Positions 17,961-26,900 of a DNA stretch of 54,844 nt are shown here, piece by piece. The position numbers and the translations under genes are program-made. Position 1 is the first letter of the stretch. The number at the start of each line of letters is the position of its first letter. The stretch covers positions 1 through 54,844 of the forward strand of contig CALCCF010000113.1 of NCBI GenBank assembly GCA_937899905.1, read 5' to 3'. The notes below the pieces were generated by a model. That model saw nothing but the letters and a program-made list of their open reading frames with translations. It did no database searches and had not been told where the DNA came from. The DNA is from an uncultured Phycisphaeraceae bacterium (GTDB lineage Bacteria > Planctomycetota > Phycisphaerae > Phycisphaerales > UBA1924).

Positions 17961-18446
17961 CTAGGCGTCAAGCCGCATCAGCGATTCTTCGCACGCCGGG
18001 AATCGCGGAGTCTCCTCGGACATCATGCGTGCGTGCTCAACAAACCCACACTTCTCCAACACACGCGCCGACGCTGCGTTGCTGATGGCAACTCGGGCCC
18101 AGAGTGGCCGCGTCGCAACCTCGTCCAGGAACAACTCAAGTGCGCGCGTCGCAATGCCCCGGCCCCAGGACTCCCTGGCGATCCAGTACCCGACGTAGGT
18201 CCGCTCGTCCAACTCGAAGCACGAGATTGACCCGGAAACGCGGCCGCCCATGACGATGGTCCGCGCAATGACCGCAGGATCGGCAAGTACTCGACGCCAG
18301 TGCTCGAAGAACTCGTCTCGAGTGCGCGGGTTTGCCACCGCCATCGCGTTGGCTAACGGATCGATTTGGATCTCGTACAGGATTCCAAGGTCTGAGCCTT
18401 GAACCCGACGCAAGCAGAGTGGCAAGTCGACCTTGTTCGTCTCCAT
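17961..18446 (-). CDS. GNAT-family N-acetyltransferase (RimJ/RimL-like)
   Basis: A 161-residue protein with the order typical of GNAT enzymes: LCLRRVQGSDLGILYEIQ at the start, FFEHWRRVLAD, the strand GSISCFELDERTYVGYWI, the acetyl-CoA loop ESWGRGIATRALELFLDEV, and SNAASARVLEKCGFVEHARM near the end. This resembles the RimJ/RimL branch that acetylates N-termini or small amines; the substrate is unknown. It stands alone. The 175 bases before it (17786-17960, after the kinase) hold no gene. Confidence 0.85.
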   Translation of the reverse strand: METNKVDLPLCLRRVQGSDLGILYEIQIDPLANAMAVANPRTRDEFFEHWRRVLADPAVIARTIVMGGRVSGSISCFELDERTYVGYWIARESWGRGIATRALELFLDEVATRPLWARVAISNAASARVLEKCGFVEHARMMSEETPRFPACEESLMRLDA

Positions 18447-18580
18447 ATGCTCACACAGCTTAGACCAGCTTCCTCGGCGACTCGTTCAAGAAGAGAATCG
18501 GTATGGAGGTGCCACGAACGAGCGTGATTGTGGTAGAGAAGCGAGGGAGTGAGCACAGTCCTCGAGTGATGAAGTGAAAC

Positions 18581-18609
18581 ACGGCACGCCTGACTTTAAG
18601 GCGTGCCGT
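18581..18609 (-). terminator. Terminator hairpin after the PEP-CTERM gene
   Basis: ACGGCACGCC (18581-18590) pairs perfectly with GGCGTGCCGT (18600-18609) across a 9-nt loop. On the minus strand it follows the PEP-CTERM gene at 18660 and is trailed by GTTTCACTT. Confidence 0.65.
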
Positions 18610-18659
18610 CCGTGTAGAGACTTGAGTTGCTGCGAAGAGTCCGTCTGGATGGGTTCTAT

Positions 18660-19385
18660 CTAGCGACGCCGGCGGCCGACGAACGCCGCGATACCGCCGA
18701 GCGCCATCAGCGAAGCGGGCGCCGGAACGACGACGATCTCAGCCGTGACCAGCGACGGGTCGAGGCCGGCGAAGCTCGAGTTCACGAAGCCAACCGCCGC
18801 CTCCTCCGGGTCGAGCAAGGCGCTCATCCCAACGGTGAACGCGAAGTTCGCATCACCGTTGGCGATCCAGTCGTTCACCACAGCCGTGACGTCCCATTCG
18901 AAGACATCGAGCCCGTCAACCGTGGTGGTTGAGATGATGCTGCCAGGGATGATCTGGGTGTCGCGAAAGTCCAGCCAGGAGCCCGGGCCGTCCGGTAGCG
19001 ACTGGTCGACCACCAGTAGCGGATCAGCGGTCAGCGTGTGGACCGAGATCTCCGCCGGGTTGCTCGGGTCGGGATCCGGGAAGAAGCCGTTGGCCACTGT
19101 CTCGACGCGGAGCGTCGCACCAGGTACCGAGCCACCGAGGCTGGCCCAGTCGAAGTCGAAGCCGAAGTACGTCGTCTCGCCGGTCACGCCGGAGATCACC
19201 GGGCTCGTCGTGCGATGCACAGAACGGCCACTGTCCATCTCTTCACCGCGCAGGAAGTCGCTACGGAAGAAACCCGACGACATGTAGTCCTGAGCAAGGG
19301 GAACGGTCGTTTGACCGAAGGCCGAGCCGGCGACGGCGAGCACCGCGGCCGACATGGCCAGCCCGGTTTTGATAATGGTCTGCAT
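18660..19385 (-). CDS. PEP-CTERM-type exported DNRLRE-like protein
   Basis: A 241-residue protein with a signal peptide (TGLAMSAAVLAVAGSAFG) and a C-terminal sorting tail: VPAPASLMALGGIAAFVG followed by RRRR. This is the PEP-CTERM pattern with PAP in place of PEP, a signal for exosortase-type processing. The body (RSVHRTTSPVISGVTG, FDWASLGGSVPGATLRVETV, VFEWDVTAVVNDWIANG, FAFTVGMS) resembles the DNRLRE beta-sandwich found in many secreted proteins. Its upstream region carries two near-identical 15-bp dyads and a hairpin, described separately, so it may be tightly regulated. Confidence 0.75.
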   Translation of the reverse strand: MQTIIKTGLAMSAAVLAVAGSAFGQTTVPLAQDYMSSGFFRSDFLRGEEMDSGRSVHRTTSPVISGVTGETTYFGFDFDWASLGGSVPGATLRVETVANGFFPDPDPSNPAEISVHTLTADPLLVVDQSLPDGPGSWLDFRDTQIIPGSIISTTTVDGLDVFEWDVTAVVNDWIANGDANFAFTVGMSALLDPEEAAVGFVNSSFAGLDPSLVTAEIVVVPAPASLMALGGIAAFVGRRRR

Positions 19386-19430
19386 GGTCTCTGCTCCTCA
19401 ACGAGCCTCTTGGCCAACACATACGGCAAC

Positions 19431-19445
19431 TGAGACTCAGTCGCA
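19431..19445 (-). promoter_or_regulatory. Fur-like 7-1-7 operator, promoter-proximal copy
   Basis: On the plus strand TGAGACT-C-AGTCGCA forms a 7-1-7 inverted repeat with one mismatch per arm pair. It lies about 45 bases upstream of the PEP-CTERM gene start. The geometry is that of Fur-family boxes (TGAGAATNATTCTCA in other bacteria); the assignment to Fur is an inference. Confidence 0.4.
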
Positions 19446-19481
19446 ACAATAGTCCGCGCAAGGAGGATTCTGCCCCGATCG

Positions 19482-19516
19482 TGCTGCGAAATGGGAAAAA
19501 ATCTCGTTTCGCAGCA
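19482..19516 (-). other. Hairpin between the two operator-like dyads
   Basis: TGCTGCGAAA (19482-19491) and TTTCGCAGCA (19507-19516) form a perfect 10-bp stem around a 15-nt A-rich loop. On the minus strand the loop contains ATTTTTT. It could be a terminator for an upstream minus transcript, or a leader element of the PEP-CTERM gene. Confidence 0.45.
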
Positions 19517-19558
19517 TGGACTGCGCGCTTATCGGCGACTAGGCTCCGTCGATGCGAT

Positions 19559-19573
19559 TGCGACTCAGTCTCA
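19559..19573 (-). promoter_or_regulatory. Fur-like 7-1-7 operator, distal copy
   Basis: TGCGACT-C-AGTCTCA, the same 7-1-7 dyad as at 19431-19445 with the mismatch on the other arm. The two copies are in the same orientation, 128 bp apart. The repetition argues for a real binding site. Confidence 0.4.
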
Positions 19574-19719
19574 ACTATGACACGTCGGGACGAGTCAGCA
19601 AGTCTCGGAGACAGGATCAGCGCCATCGTGCTCGATCCCGGCCGGCCGAGACTTGAGCCTCCCAAACCGTCCGGGATGCGTGAGGAGAGCACCCCGGCGG
19701 TAGACCACGTGTTCCCCGC

Positions 19720-19789
19720 CGTGGCGGCGGGGCGGCGCGTCGGCGCGGTCCTGGTGCGTCACCATCCGCTCCGTAGCCCCGCCGCCACG
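19720..19789. other. Long GC-rich inverted repeat in intergenic DNA
   Basis: CGTGGCGGCGGGGC (19720-19733) is the exact complement of GCCCCGCCGCCACG (19776-19789), a 14-bp stem with a 42-nt loop. The left arm can also fold with the preceding CCCCGCC. It lies in the 579-base gap between the PEP-CTERM gene and the small protein at 19965. No function is evident. Confidence 0.45.
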
Positions 19790-19964
19790 AGTCTTGTGCC
19801 CCGGTTGTCGTACCCAAGTCCGGCCCGAACCACGCTTTGAGGACGATCAATGCGAGTGACGACACGAGCGACCACACGTTCCAACGACTGGCGATGCGTC
19901 CCGACCGATGGGACCGGGGGCGACTGAGTTGAAGTGGTGGACTGTCATCAGCGGAGGGTGGGGC

Positions 19965-20273
19965 ATGCCTTGGGATGAATACGGCTACGGCCCGGGATTC
20001 AAAGACGAGCCCGCGCATGACACGGCACGAGATGCGGCGAGCGACGCGGAGGGAGAGTCGCTAGACCCCGACCGCCTGTGCGAGGTCGCCTCCTCCGTGT
20101 ACTACGCGATCGCGCGCAACCAGGCACTGCGGGAAGGCCGTCCCCCGTCGCTGCCAATGCTGCTCTCGCCGAAGCACCTGCCGACCTGCCCGCACGAATA
20201 CAGCGTGAGCGAGCTCCGAGAGGCTGAGAAGTTCCTGCTACGCCTGGGCGTCATCGAACCCCGGCAGGCCTGA
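19965..20273 (+). CDS. Small conserved-looking protein of unknown function
   Basis: A 102-residue soluble protein starting MPWDEYGYGPGF. The ATG has a good ribosome site (GGAGGGTGGGGC). The first 40 residues are acidic and Gly/Asp-rich; the second half is helical (LCEVASSVYYAIARNQAL, SELREAEKFLLRLGVIE) with PMLLSPKHLPTCPHEYS between. The composition follows that of neighbouring genes and supports a real gene, but I do not recognise a family. The frame extends upstream to 19908 without a better start. Confidence 0.5.
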   Translation: MPWDEYGYGPGFKDEPAHDTARDAASDAEGESLDPDRLCEVASSVYYAIARNQALREGRPPSLPMLLSPKHLPTCPHEYSVSELREAEKFLLRLGVIEPRQA

Positions 20274-20437
20274 TCAAGTCCTTGAAATCCTCGTTCTAGA
20301 AATCCGTGGTAATGCACGCACGCGACTCGCACCCGTGCGCGATGTCTCCCACACGATACTGATGGCGACACAGTGTGCCACTCCGGCTCTATGCTCTGGA
20401 ACGATTTGCCCCCAGTTCCATGGCATCGGAGCACGGC

Positions 20438-21874
20438 ATGCGACTACCCATGAGCCTTCGGCAAGCCTGCGGCTGCGCGGCGTTGACCACCATCGCGGCA
20501 CTCGCGGCCTGCCACGGCCCTCCCCGCGCCGACCTCGCGGCGATCTATAACGAGCCCGCCCAAAGCATCGGCGACGACCGGACGCCCGTCCTCGTTATCC
20601 CCGGCATCCTGGGCTCCCGCCTCGAGAACGCCGAGACGGGCCAGAAGGTCTGGGGCTCGTTTACCTATGGCGCCGCCGACGCCGACACGCCCTCGGGCGC
20701 GCGAGAGATCGCCCTGCCCATGGCCAAGGGCGTCCCGCTCTCCGAGCTCCGCGACTCGGCGTACAGCCCAGGCGTGCTCGACCTGCTCGTCGCCGACATC
20801 ACGCCCTTCCGGCGCATCCGAATCGGTGCATACGTCGACATCCTGATGACGCTCGCCGTCGGCGAATATCGCGATGAAGAACTCGGCAACGCCGGCGCGG
20901 TCGACTACGGCGGCCTGCACTACACGTGCTTCCAGTACGCCTACGACTGGCGGCGAGACATCTCCGAGAACGCGACAATCCTGCACGAACGCATCCTCGA
21001 TGCCCAGGCCCAGGTCCGCATCGGCCGCGGCATGCCTGCAGACGCACCCGTCCGCGTCGATGTCACCGCACACTCGATGGGCGGCCTCGTGCTTCGGTAC
21101 TACCTCCGCTACGGCACGGCCGTGCTTCCCGAGGATGGCTCACTGCCCGAGCTGACTTGGGCTGGCGCGGAGAACGTGCGCAAGGCGATCCTCATCGGCA
21201 CGCCCAATGCCGGCTCCGCCAAGGCCTTGGAGCAGCTCGTCAATGGCCTGAACCTCAACCCCCTCTTCCCGAACTACCGCCCAGGCGTCCTGGGCACCAT
21301 GCCCGCGATCTACCAGCTCCTGCCGCGCGACCGGCACAACGCCGTCATCGACATCGAGTCCGATGAGCCCGTGGACGTGTTCGATGTCGAAACTTGGCAG
21401 CGATACGGGTGGGGGCTCGCAGGCGATCGCGCCGATGGCGTGCTCCGCTGGTTGCTGCCCGATGTGGAGACCAGAGCCGAACGCCGCGAGATCGCCCTCG
21501 ACCACCTCACCAAGTGCCTCGCGCGTGCCGAGCAATTCCACCGAGCGCTTGACGTTCCCGCGTCGATCCCTCCTGGCACAGAGCTCTCGATCTTCGTCGG
21601 CGATGCCGAGCCGACACTAGCCGTCCTCGGCGTGCGTCCCGACGGACGCCTGCGAGAGCTGGAGAAGCGGCCCGGCGACGACACGGTGACAAGGGCCAGC
21701 GCCCTCATGGACGAGCGCGTCGGCCGCGGGTACTCCGCGGGCCTCGACTCGCCGGTCGCGTGGTCACGCGTCCAGTTCGTCAGCGCCGATCACCTCGGCC
21801 TCACGCGCTCGCCCGACTTCGTGAACAACCTGCTCTACATGCTGCTCGAAGATCCCCAGGACCCGTTCGAGTAG
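20438..21874 (+). CDS. LCAT/PDAT-like alpha/beta-hydrolase lipoprotein
   Basis: A 478-residue lipoprotein. The signal ends in TTIAALAAC. The body begins with DDRTPVLVIPGILGSRLENAETGQKVWG, the lid/oxyanion start characteristic of lecithin:cholesterol acyltransferase-like hydrolases. The nucleophile elbow is AHSMGG with S213; ILIGTPNAGSAKALEQL follows, and H452 in SADHLGL is the likely catalytic His. LCAT-type enzymes move or hydrolyse acyl chains on phospholipids, so a role in outer-envelope lipids is inferred. I chose ATG 20438, seven bases after GGAG; ATG 20420 and 20450 are alternatives. It stands alone, convergent with the next gene. Confidence 0.8.
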   Translation: MRLPMSLRQACGCAALTTIAALAACHGPPRADLAAIYNEPAQSIGDDRTPVLVIPGILGSRLENAETGQKVWGSFTYGAADADTPSGAREIALPMAKGVPLSELRDSAYSPGVLDLLVADITPFRRIRIGAYVDILMTLAVGEYRDEELGNAGAVDYGGLHYTCFQYAYDWRRDISENATILHERILDAQAQVRIGRGMPADAPVRVDVTAHSMGGLVLRYYLRYGTAVLPEDGSLPELTWAGAENVRKAILIGTPNAGSAKALEQLVNGLNLNPLFPNYRPGVLGTMPAIYQLLPRDRHNAVIDIESDEPVDVFDVETWQRYGWGLAGDRADGVLRWLLPDVETRAERREIALDHLTKCLARAEQFHRALDVPASIPPGTELSIFVGDAEPTLAVLGVRPDGRLRELEKRPGDDTVTRASALMDERVGRGYSAGLDSPVAWSRVQFVSADHLGLTRSPDFVNNLLYMLLEDPQDPFE

Positions 21875-21900
21875 CTAGCCATCAGCCAGCCAAATGAAAT

Positions 21901-21936
21901 GGGCCGCGGCCGTCCTCCCTTCGACGACCACGGCCC
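21901..21936 (-). terminator. Terminator hairpin after the spondin-domain gene
   Basis: GGGCCGCGGCCGTC (21901-21914) pairs with GACGACCACGGCCC (21923-21936), a 14-bp stem with two wobble pairs and an 8-nt loop. On the minus strand it is followed by ATTTCATTT, so it fits the end of the PEP-CTERM spondin gene. Confidence 0.6.
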
Positions 21937-21965
21937 TTGAAACCAAAGGCGATCCTGTCGTCGCG

Positions 21966-22751
21966 TCAGCGACGGCGGCGAGCTGCCAGACCAAAGCCGG
22001 CGATCAGGCCGACCGACGCCACACCCGGCGCCGGCACGATCGTGATCCGGCCGATCAGTTGGTCCTCGGTGAACACTCGCGTGATCTCATCGCCCGGCGC
22101 CGTGGTCGTGCCGATGATCGACGCCAAATACGCATCCGCACCGGGACGCGAGAAGAAGCGTTCGATGTCGACAAACTCATCGGTGCCGCCGGTCGCGTCG
22201 ATGCCAGCGACGAACGCCGGGCCGTCGGTGATGTCGTTCACCTCGGTGCCGTTGTCCCACACGCTGCGACCGAAGATATCGATCGTGATCGGGCCAAGGA
22301 AGTTGCCCGACGCGTCGAAGATCTCGCGCCCGTTGTCATTCCCAACGAACAGGTCGTTGGTCGGCACGACCATCGAGGCGTAGTTGAAGAACCGGTTCAC
22401 GGTCGCGTCGCCCACGTCGTAGTTCATCGTCGCGCTCTCACCCGGGCTGAACACTGGCGGGCCGCTCGGATCGGCGAATGTCGCATCAAAGCCACCGGGC
22501 TGCTCCATCGCGAAGCGGGCGGTGAGTGGGCCGGTGTCGCCAAGCTCGGCGATCTCCGTGATGCCGCCCGAGGCCATCGAGCCCGCGTCGAACACGTCGA
22601 ACGAGCCGTCGTGGAAGCCAACCCAGAACGGCGTGAAGGCCATCCCGCCGCTCTCCTGGAGGTTCTCGATGCGGATCTGGACGGTCTGAGCCAAAGCCGG
22701 GCTCGCGACGACGGCCGCGAGCGCGGAACACAAGACAGCGTTTCGTATCAT
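21966..22751 (-). CDS. PEP-CTERM-type exported spondin-domain protein
   Basis: A 261-residue protein with a signal peptide (AVLCSALAAVVASPALAQ) and a sorting tail VPAPGVASVGLIAGFGLAA followed by RRRR. The body follows the bacterial spondin_N pattern: VQIRIENLQESGGMAFTPFWVGFHDGSFDVFDAG, then TARFAMEQPGG, FFNYASMVVPTNDLFVGND and IFDASGNFLGP. The ATG at 22751 has GGAGAAGAAG upstream. It lies 117 bp downstream of an ECF sigma/anti-sigma pair on the same strand, which suggests that sigma factor drives it. Confidence 0.8.
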   Translation of the reverse strand: MIRNAVLCSALAAVVASPALAQTVQIRIENLQESGGMAFTPFWVGFHDGSFDVFDAGSMASGGITEIAELGDTGPLTARFAMEQPGGFDATFADPSGPPVFSPGESATMNYDVGDATVNRFFNYASMVVPTNDLFVGNDNGREIFDASGNFLGPITIDIFGRSVWDNGTEVNDITDGPAFVAGIDATGGTDEFVDIERFFSRPGADAYLASIIGTTTAPGDEITRVFTEDQLIGRITIVPAPGVASVGLIAGFGLAARRRR

Positions 22752-22868
22752 CTGCTTCTTCTCCGTGTGTTGCGCCTCTCTCCTGGCCGCGAGCAACCAC
22801 CCGCAGCCGAGTGCCGGACTTGGTCGCCCGACCGCCGCACGCCTTACACAAGAAAGCAGAATTTCTTT

Positions 22869-23162
22869 TCAGTCGTGTCCCGAGTGCTCGCGCAAGCGCT
22901 GGGCCATACGCTCACGAACGCCATCGGGCATCGGCTGCGCCGGCGAGTGCTGCTCGAGGTCGCCCACCGCGTCGCTGATCTCGCGCATCGTCTTGCGCGC
23001 CGCACGACAAGAGCCGCACAGCGCGCTGTGCATCTGCTCGCCAACCTTCTGCGCACGGGTTGTGGCCGGGTCGGAGAAGTTCGCGCGGATGCGATCGGCT
23101 TCCTCGCATTGCAGGGTCAGCACGTACCAAACAGTGGCAGGAAGAGCGAGGAGGCGCTTCAC
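22869..23162 (-). CDS. Zinc-binding anti-sigma factor (ZAS-like)
   Basis: A 97-residue protein with CEEADRIRANFSDPATTRAQ and the H-x3-C-x2-C motif HSALCGSC followed by RAARKTMREISDAVGDLEQH. This His/Cys arrangement is that of zinc-finger anti-sigma factors that hold an ECF sigma factor inactive. Its ATG overlaps the sigma stop (ATGA, 23159-23162), the usual arrangement. No membrane segment follows, so it is a soluble member and the signal must be cytoplasmic or passed by another protein. Confidence 0.75.
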   Translation of the reverse strand: MKRLLALPATVWYVLTLQCEEADRIRANFSDPATTRAQKVGEQMHSALCGSCRAARKTMREISDAVGDLEQHSPAQPMPDGVRERMAQRLREHSGHD

Positions 23163-23785
23163 GACGCACCCCCGTGATCCTCGCCGCCGAGCTCCCGACG
23201 GAGCCGGGCCTTGGCGCGATGCACCAGCGTCCAGACTTGCGAATCGCTGACGCCCAATGCTTCCCCTATCTCGGCGGTTATCAATCCTTCGACTTCGAGG
23301 AGCACCAAGACCACCCGCATCGCCTCGGGCATTCGCTCCATCGCGGCGGCAACCGCCCGCGCGAACTCGGCCCGTTCCATCCGGGCCGCCCCACCTTGGT
23401 CGCTCAGTATGGGTAATACTTGCTGCCGCTCACGCCACAATCCTCCAGAAAAGTCCTCCATCTGGCCTTCCATCAGCGTCTGGAGGCTCCCCGCCTGGTC
23501 CTTCCGCCGATATCGGGCCCGCAGCATGTCCAGCACCTTGTGCTTCAGGATCCCCGTCAGCCACGTCCGCTCGGCCGAATCCCCGGCAAATCGCCGGGCC
23601 GCGCCGAGCGCCGCCAGCAGGCACTCCTGCACCGCATCCTCGGCGTCGGTCTCCGAACCCAGCCGCCGCAGTGCGTATGCATACAGGGCATCGCCGTGGG
23701 CGCGCAACCACACCTCGGGGTCCACAGTCGGGCCAATCGCCGACGTCTGCGGCTCCGATCCTGCGGATTTGGGCGGTCGCTTCAT
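23159..23785 (-). CDS. ECF-type RNA polymerase sigma factor
   Basis: A 208-residue sigma factor. Region 2: EVWLRAHGDALYAYALRRLGSETDAEDAVQECLLAAL and RTWLTGILKHKVLDMLRARYRR. Region 4: RMPEAMRVVLVLLEVEGLITAEIGEALGVSDSQVWTLVHRAKARLRREL. I take ATG 23785 (MKRPPKSAG) because the upstream extension has no sigma character. It is cotranscribed with the zinc anti-sigma factor and perhaps with the spondin-domain gene. It is divergent from the MscS channel gene with about 130 bp between starts. Confidence 0.9.
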   Translation of the reverse strand: MKRPPKSAGSEPQTSAIGPTVDPEVWLRAHGDALYAYALRRLGSETDAEDAVQECLLAALGAARRFAGDSAERTWLTGILKHKVLDMLRARYRRKDQAGSLQTLMEGQMEDFSGGLWRERQQVLPILSDQGGAARMERAEFARAVAAAMERMPEAMRVVLVLLEVEGLITAEIGEALGVSDSQVWTLVHRAKARLRRELGGEDHGGAS

Positions 23786-23914
23786 AAGGGCAGGCGGCGG
23801 TTCTATGCGGGCACCCGAGGGTGAACCAGCCACCTCTCGCGTCCGTCCGGTGACGTCCCCGCACACGGGCCTCAGCCCGCAAGCTTCCCCCCAGGCCAGC
23901 TTAGACTCCCCGCG

Positions 23915-26900
23915 ATGAACCCTGTTCCCCTCCGATCAGCGATACTCGCGGCCCTCGCCGTGCTGCTGGCGCTCGCCTTCGGCACCTTCGCCCAAGACGG
24001 TGGGCAGCCCCAAGAACAGCCTGCCGCCGAGTCCCAAGCCACGGCCTCCGATCCGGCCGAACCGATCGATCCACCAAGCCTGGCGCAGGTCGAGGCCCGC
24101 ATCGCCGAGGTCGAAGCCGACGAGTCCGCCGACGACGCCGCGAAGGCCGCACTGCTCGCGCCGCTCCGCGCGGCCCTGGACTCGCTCAAGGCTCGCGACA
24201 CCGCCCAGGCCGATCGCCAGAGATTCCTCGACGCCACCGCCGAAGCGCCCGCCACGATCGAGCGGCTCCAACAAGACGTCGATCGCCCGACGCAGCTCCC
24301 CGAGCTCGAGGACTTCGACCTCCGCCCGCCACAGGAGGCACTCGAAGCCCTTCGGGCCCTGCTGAGGGAAGCGCGAGCGCTGCTCGATGCGGCCACCAAG
24401 GAGCAAAACGACCTCAAGACCGAGGCCGAGAGGCGTGAGGTCCGCCTCGCTCGGGGGTCAACCGAACTCGTCAGCGTCCGTGAGCAGCTCGCCGAAGCCC
24501 TGACGTCCCTGGCGGCACTGCCCGCAGACCCGCAAGATCCGCTGGCCGAAGCTCGCCGCTGGCAGGTCGAATCCCGCGCGGTCGAGCTCCAGGCCCGCAA
24601 CGCCAGCCTTGAGGCCGAGCTGGCGAGCTACGCGGCACGCCGGGAACTCCTGCCGCTCCGCCGCGCACTCGCGCAGCGCAAGGCCGCAACAGCCGGCACG
24701 GCGATCGAGCGCCTCGAAGAACTCGAAGCCGACGCCGCGAACCGGGTCGCCCTCGAGGCACAGCAGCAGGCCGAGCAGCAAGCCGATGAGGTCGACGATC
24801 CCGAGCTCCAACGCCTCGCCGAGCGGACAAGCGAGCTCGCAGCGCAGCGGCTCGGGCCGGACGGAACGCTCGCGAACCTCGAATCGATCGGCGCTCGCTT
24901 CAACCGCGTCGACCAGGAACTCAAGAACCTCCAACGCCGCGCACGCAGCACCGCAGCCCGCGTCAACGCCGCGGGCCTCACCGAGGTCGTCGGCGCTTCC
25001 CTCCGAGAAGAGCTCCGCCGCCTCGACACGCCCGATCTCCAGGACCAGGACGAGCTCGACGCCCTCATTGGCGCAACACAGCTCGCCCTGATCGATGTCG
25101 AAGACGAGCTCGCACAGTTCGCTGGCGAGCAGGTGGTCATCACGCGAGCCCGCCAGCGACTCGCCGAGGATGGCGAGCCGCTCTCGTCGCGCGTCGAGCA
25201 GCAGATCACCAGCATCATCACCAACTACGTCGAGACGCTGCGTGATCTCGAGTCCGAGTATCGCACCCTCTACGACGCCTCGCTCAACCTCCAGACCTCG
25301 CAGGCCACGCTCGCCGAGACCACCGATGCGTTCCGCGAATACATCGAAGAGCGCATCCTCTGGACACGCAGCGTGCAGGGCCCCCTCGTGCCCAGCGCAC
25401 GAGACCTCAGCCGCGGCGGCGTATGGCTTCTCGGCGGCGCGACAACACCTCCAGAAACCGCTCCCATCGGCACGCGGTGGCGCGACGCGATCCCAGGCCT
25501 TTGGCCACCGCCCCTCGCGTCCGTGCTGGTGCTCATCGCGCTCCTCGCGTCCCTCGGCCTCCGCCGCTACGCCGTCCGCACCCTCGAGCGTTCCGCCGGC
25601 GAGGTCCGCCGCTTCAGCACCGACCGCATGTCGCTCACGTTGGCCGCGTTGCCGCTCACGCTCGCCCTGAGCCTGCCGCTGACGTTCGCGCTCGTATTCG
25701 TCGGCCTCATGCTCGGCGGCACCGGGAGCCAAGTCGCGCAGGCCGTGGGCTCGGGCCTCGTCCAGGCGTCGATCCTCGTCTTCGGCCTCGAATCCATCCG
25801 CCACATCGCACGACCCGACGGCCTCGCCGAGGCGCACTTCCGCTGGCGTCGAGAAGGCTTGGTGCACCTCCGCCGCAGCGTCTTCTGGCTCGAGGTCACG
25901 CTCGTACCGCTGGCCGTGGTCGCCCACGCGTTCTCGCAACAGCCTGACGCGACCCTGGACGACGGGCTCGGCCGCCTGACGTTCATCGCCGCACAGCTCG
26001 TGCTCGCGGTGTTCCTCGCACGGATCTTCGCACCATGGCTCCCGTTCGTTCGTTCGTACACCTCGAAGCGCGCGGGCTCGCTGGCAAACCAGCTGAAGTG
26101 GCTTTGGTACCCGCTGCTCGTGCTCTCGCCCCTGGCCATGATCGTGCTTGCCGGCCTGGGCTTCTACTACAGCGCCGTCCAACTCGACCAACGCCTTTAC
26201 CTCACCACGTGGCTGCTCTCATCCATCCTGGTCGTGTACAGCATGGTCCTCCGATGGTTGTTCATCGAGCGGCGGCGCCTGCTCATCCAGCGTGCCCAGC
26301 AGAAGCGCGAGGCCGAACAGGAAGATCAGACCACCGGCGGTGGCGAGGTCGAGGGCATCGAATTCGAAGAACCTGCCGAGCTCGACGCCGCCGAGGTCGA
26401 CGCGCAGACCCGCCGCGTGCTCTCCGCCGTGGTCATGGTCAGCGTCGTCGTTGGCATGTACGCCTTGTGGACGCAGCAGCTCCCCGCCCTGCGGATGCTC
26501 GATCAGGTGCAGCTGTATCCGTCGGTGCGATTCGTTGAAAGCGACGATCGCGCCGAAGTCGCCGCCCCAACGCTCACCGCTGCCGAAGACGTCGCCGAAG
26601 GCGGCGAAGATCCATCCACCGTGAACCAAACCAACCCCGCGAATCCGCTCGGGCTGACCAACACCGAGGCCGCGAGCGAGCCCATCCGCGCGATCACGCT
26701 CGCCGACGTCGGCCTGGCGCTCATCTTCTTCGCCCTCACCTGGATCCTCGCGAGAAACCTGCCCGGCCTGCTCGAGATCACGCTGCTCAAACGCCTCCCG
26801 CTCGACGCCGGCGCTCGCTTCGCCGTCACCAGCATCCTGCGCTACTTCATCGGCATCGTCGGGATCGTGCTGGGCTTCGGCGCCGTCGGCATCGGCTGGT

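Noticed and set aside
24458-26191. A 577-residue minus-strand open frame inside the MscS gene
   Set aside because: It is antisense to a well-supported channel gene and arises from high GC at third positions.
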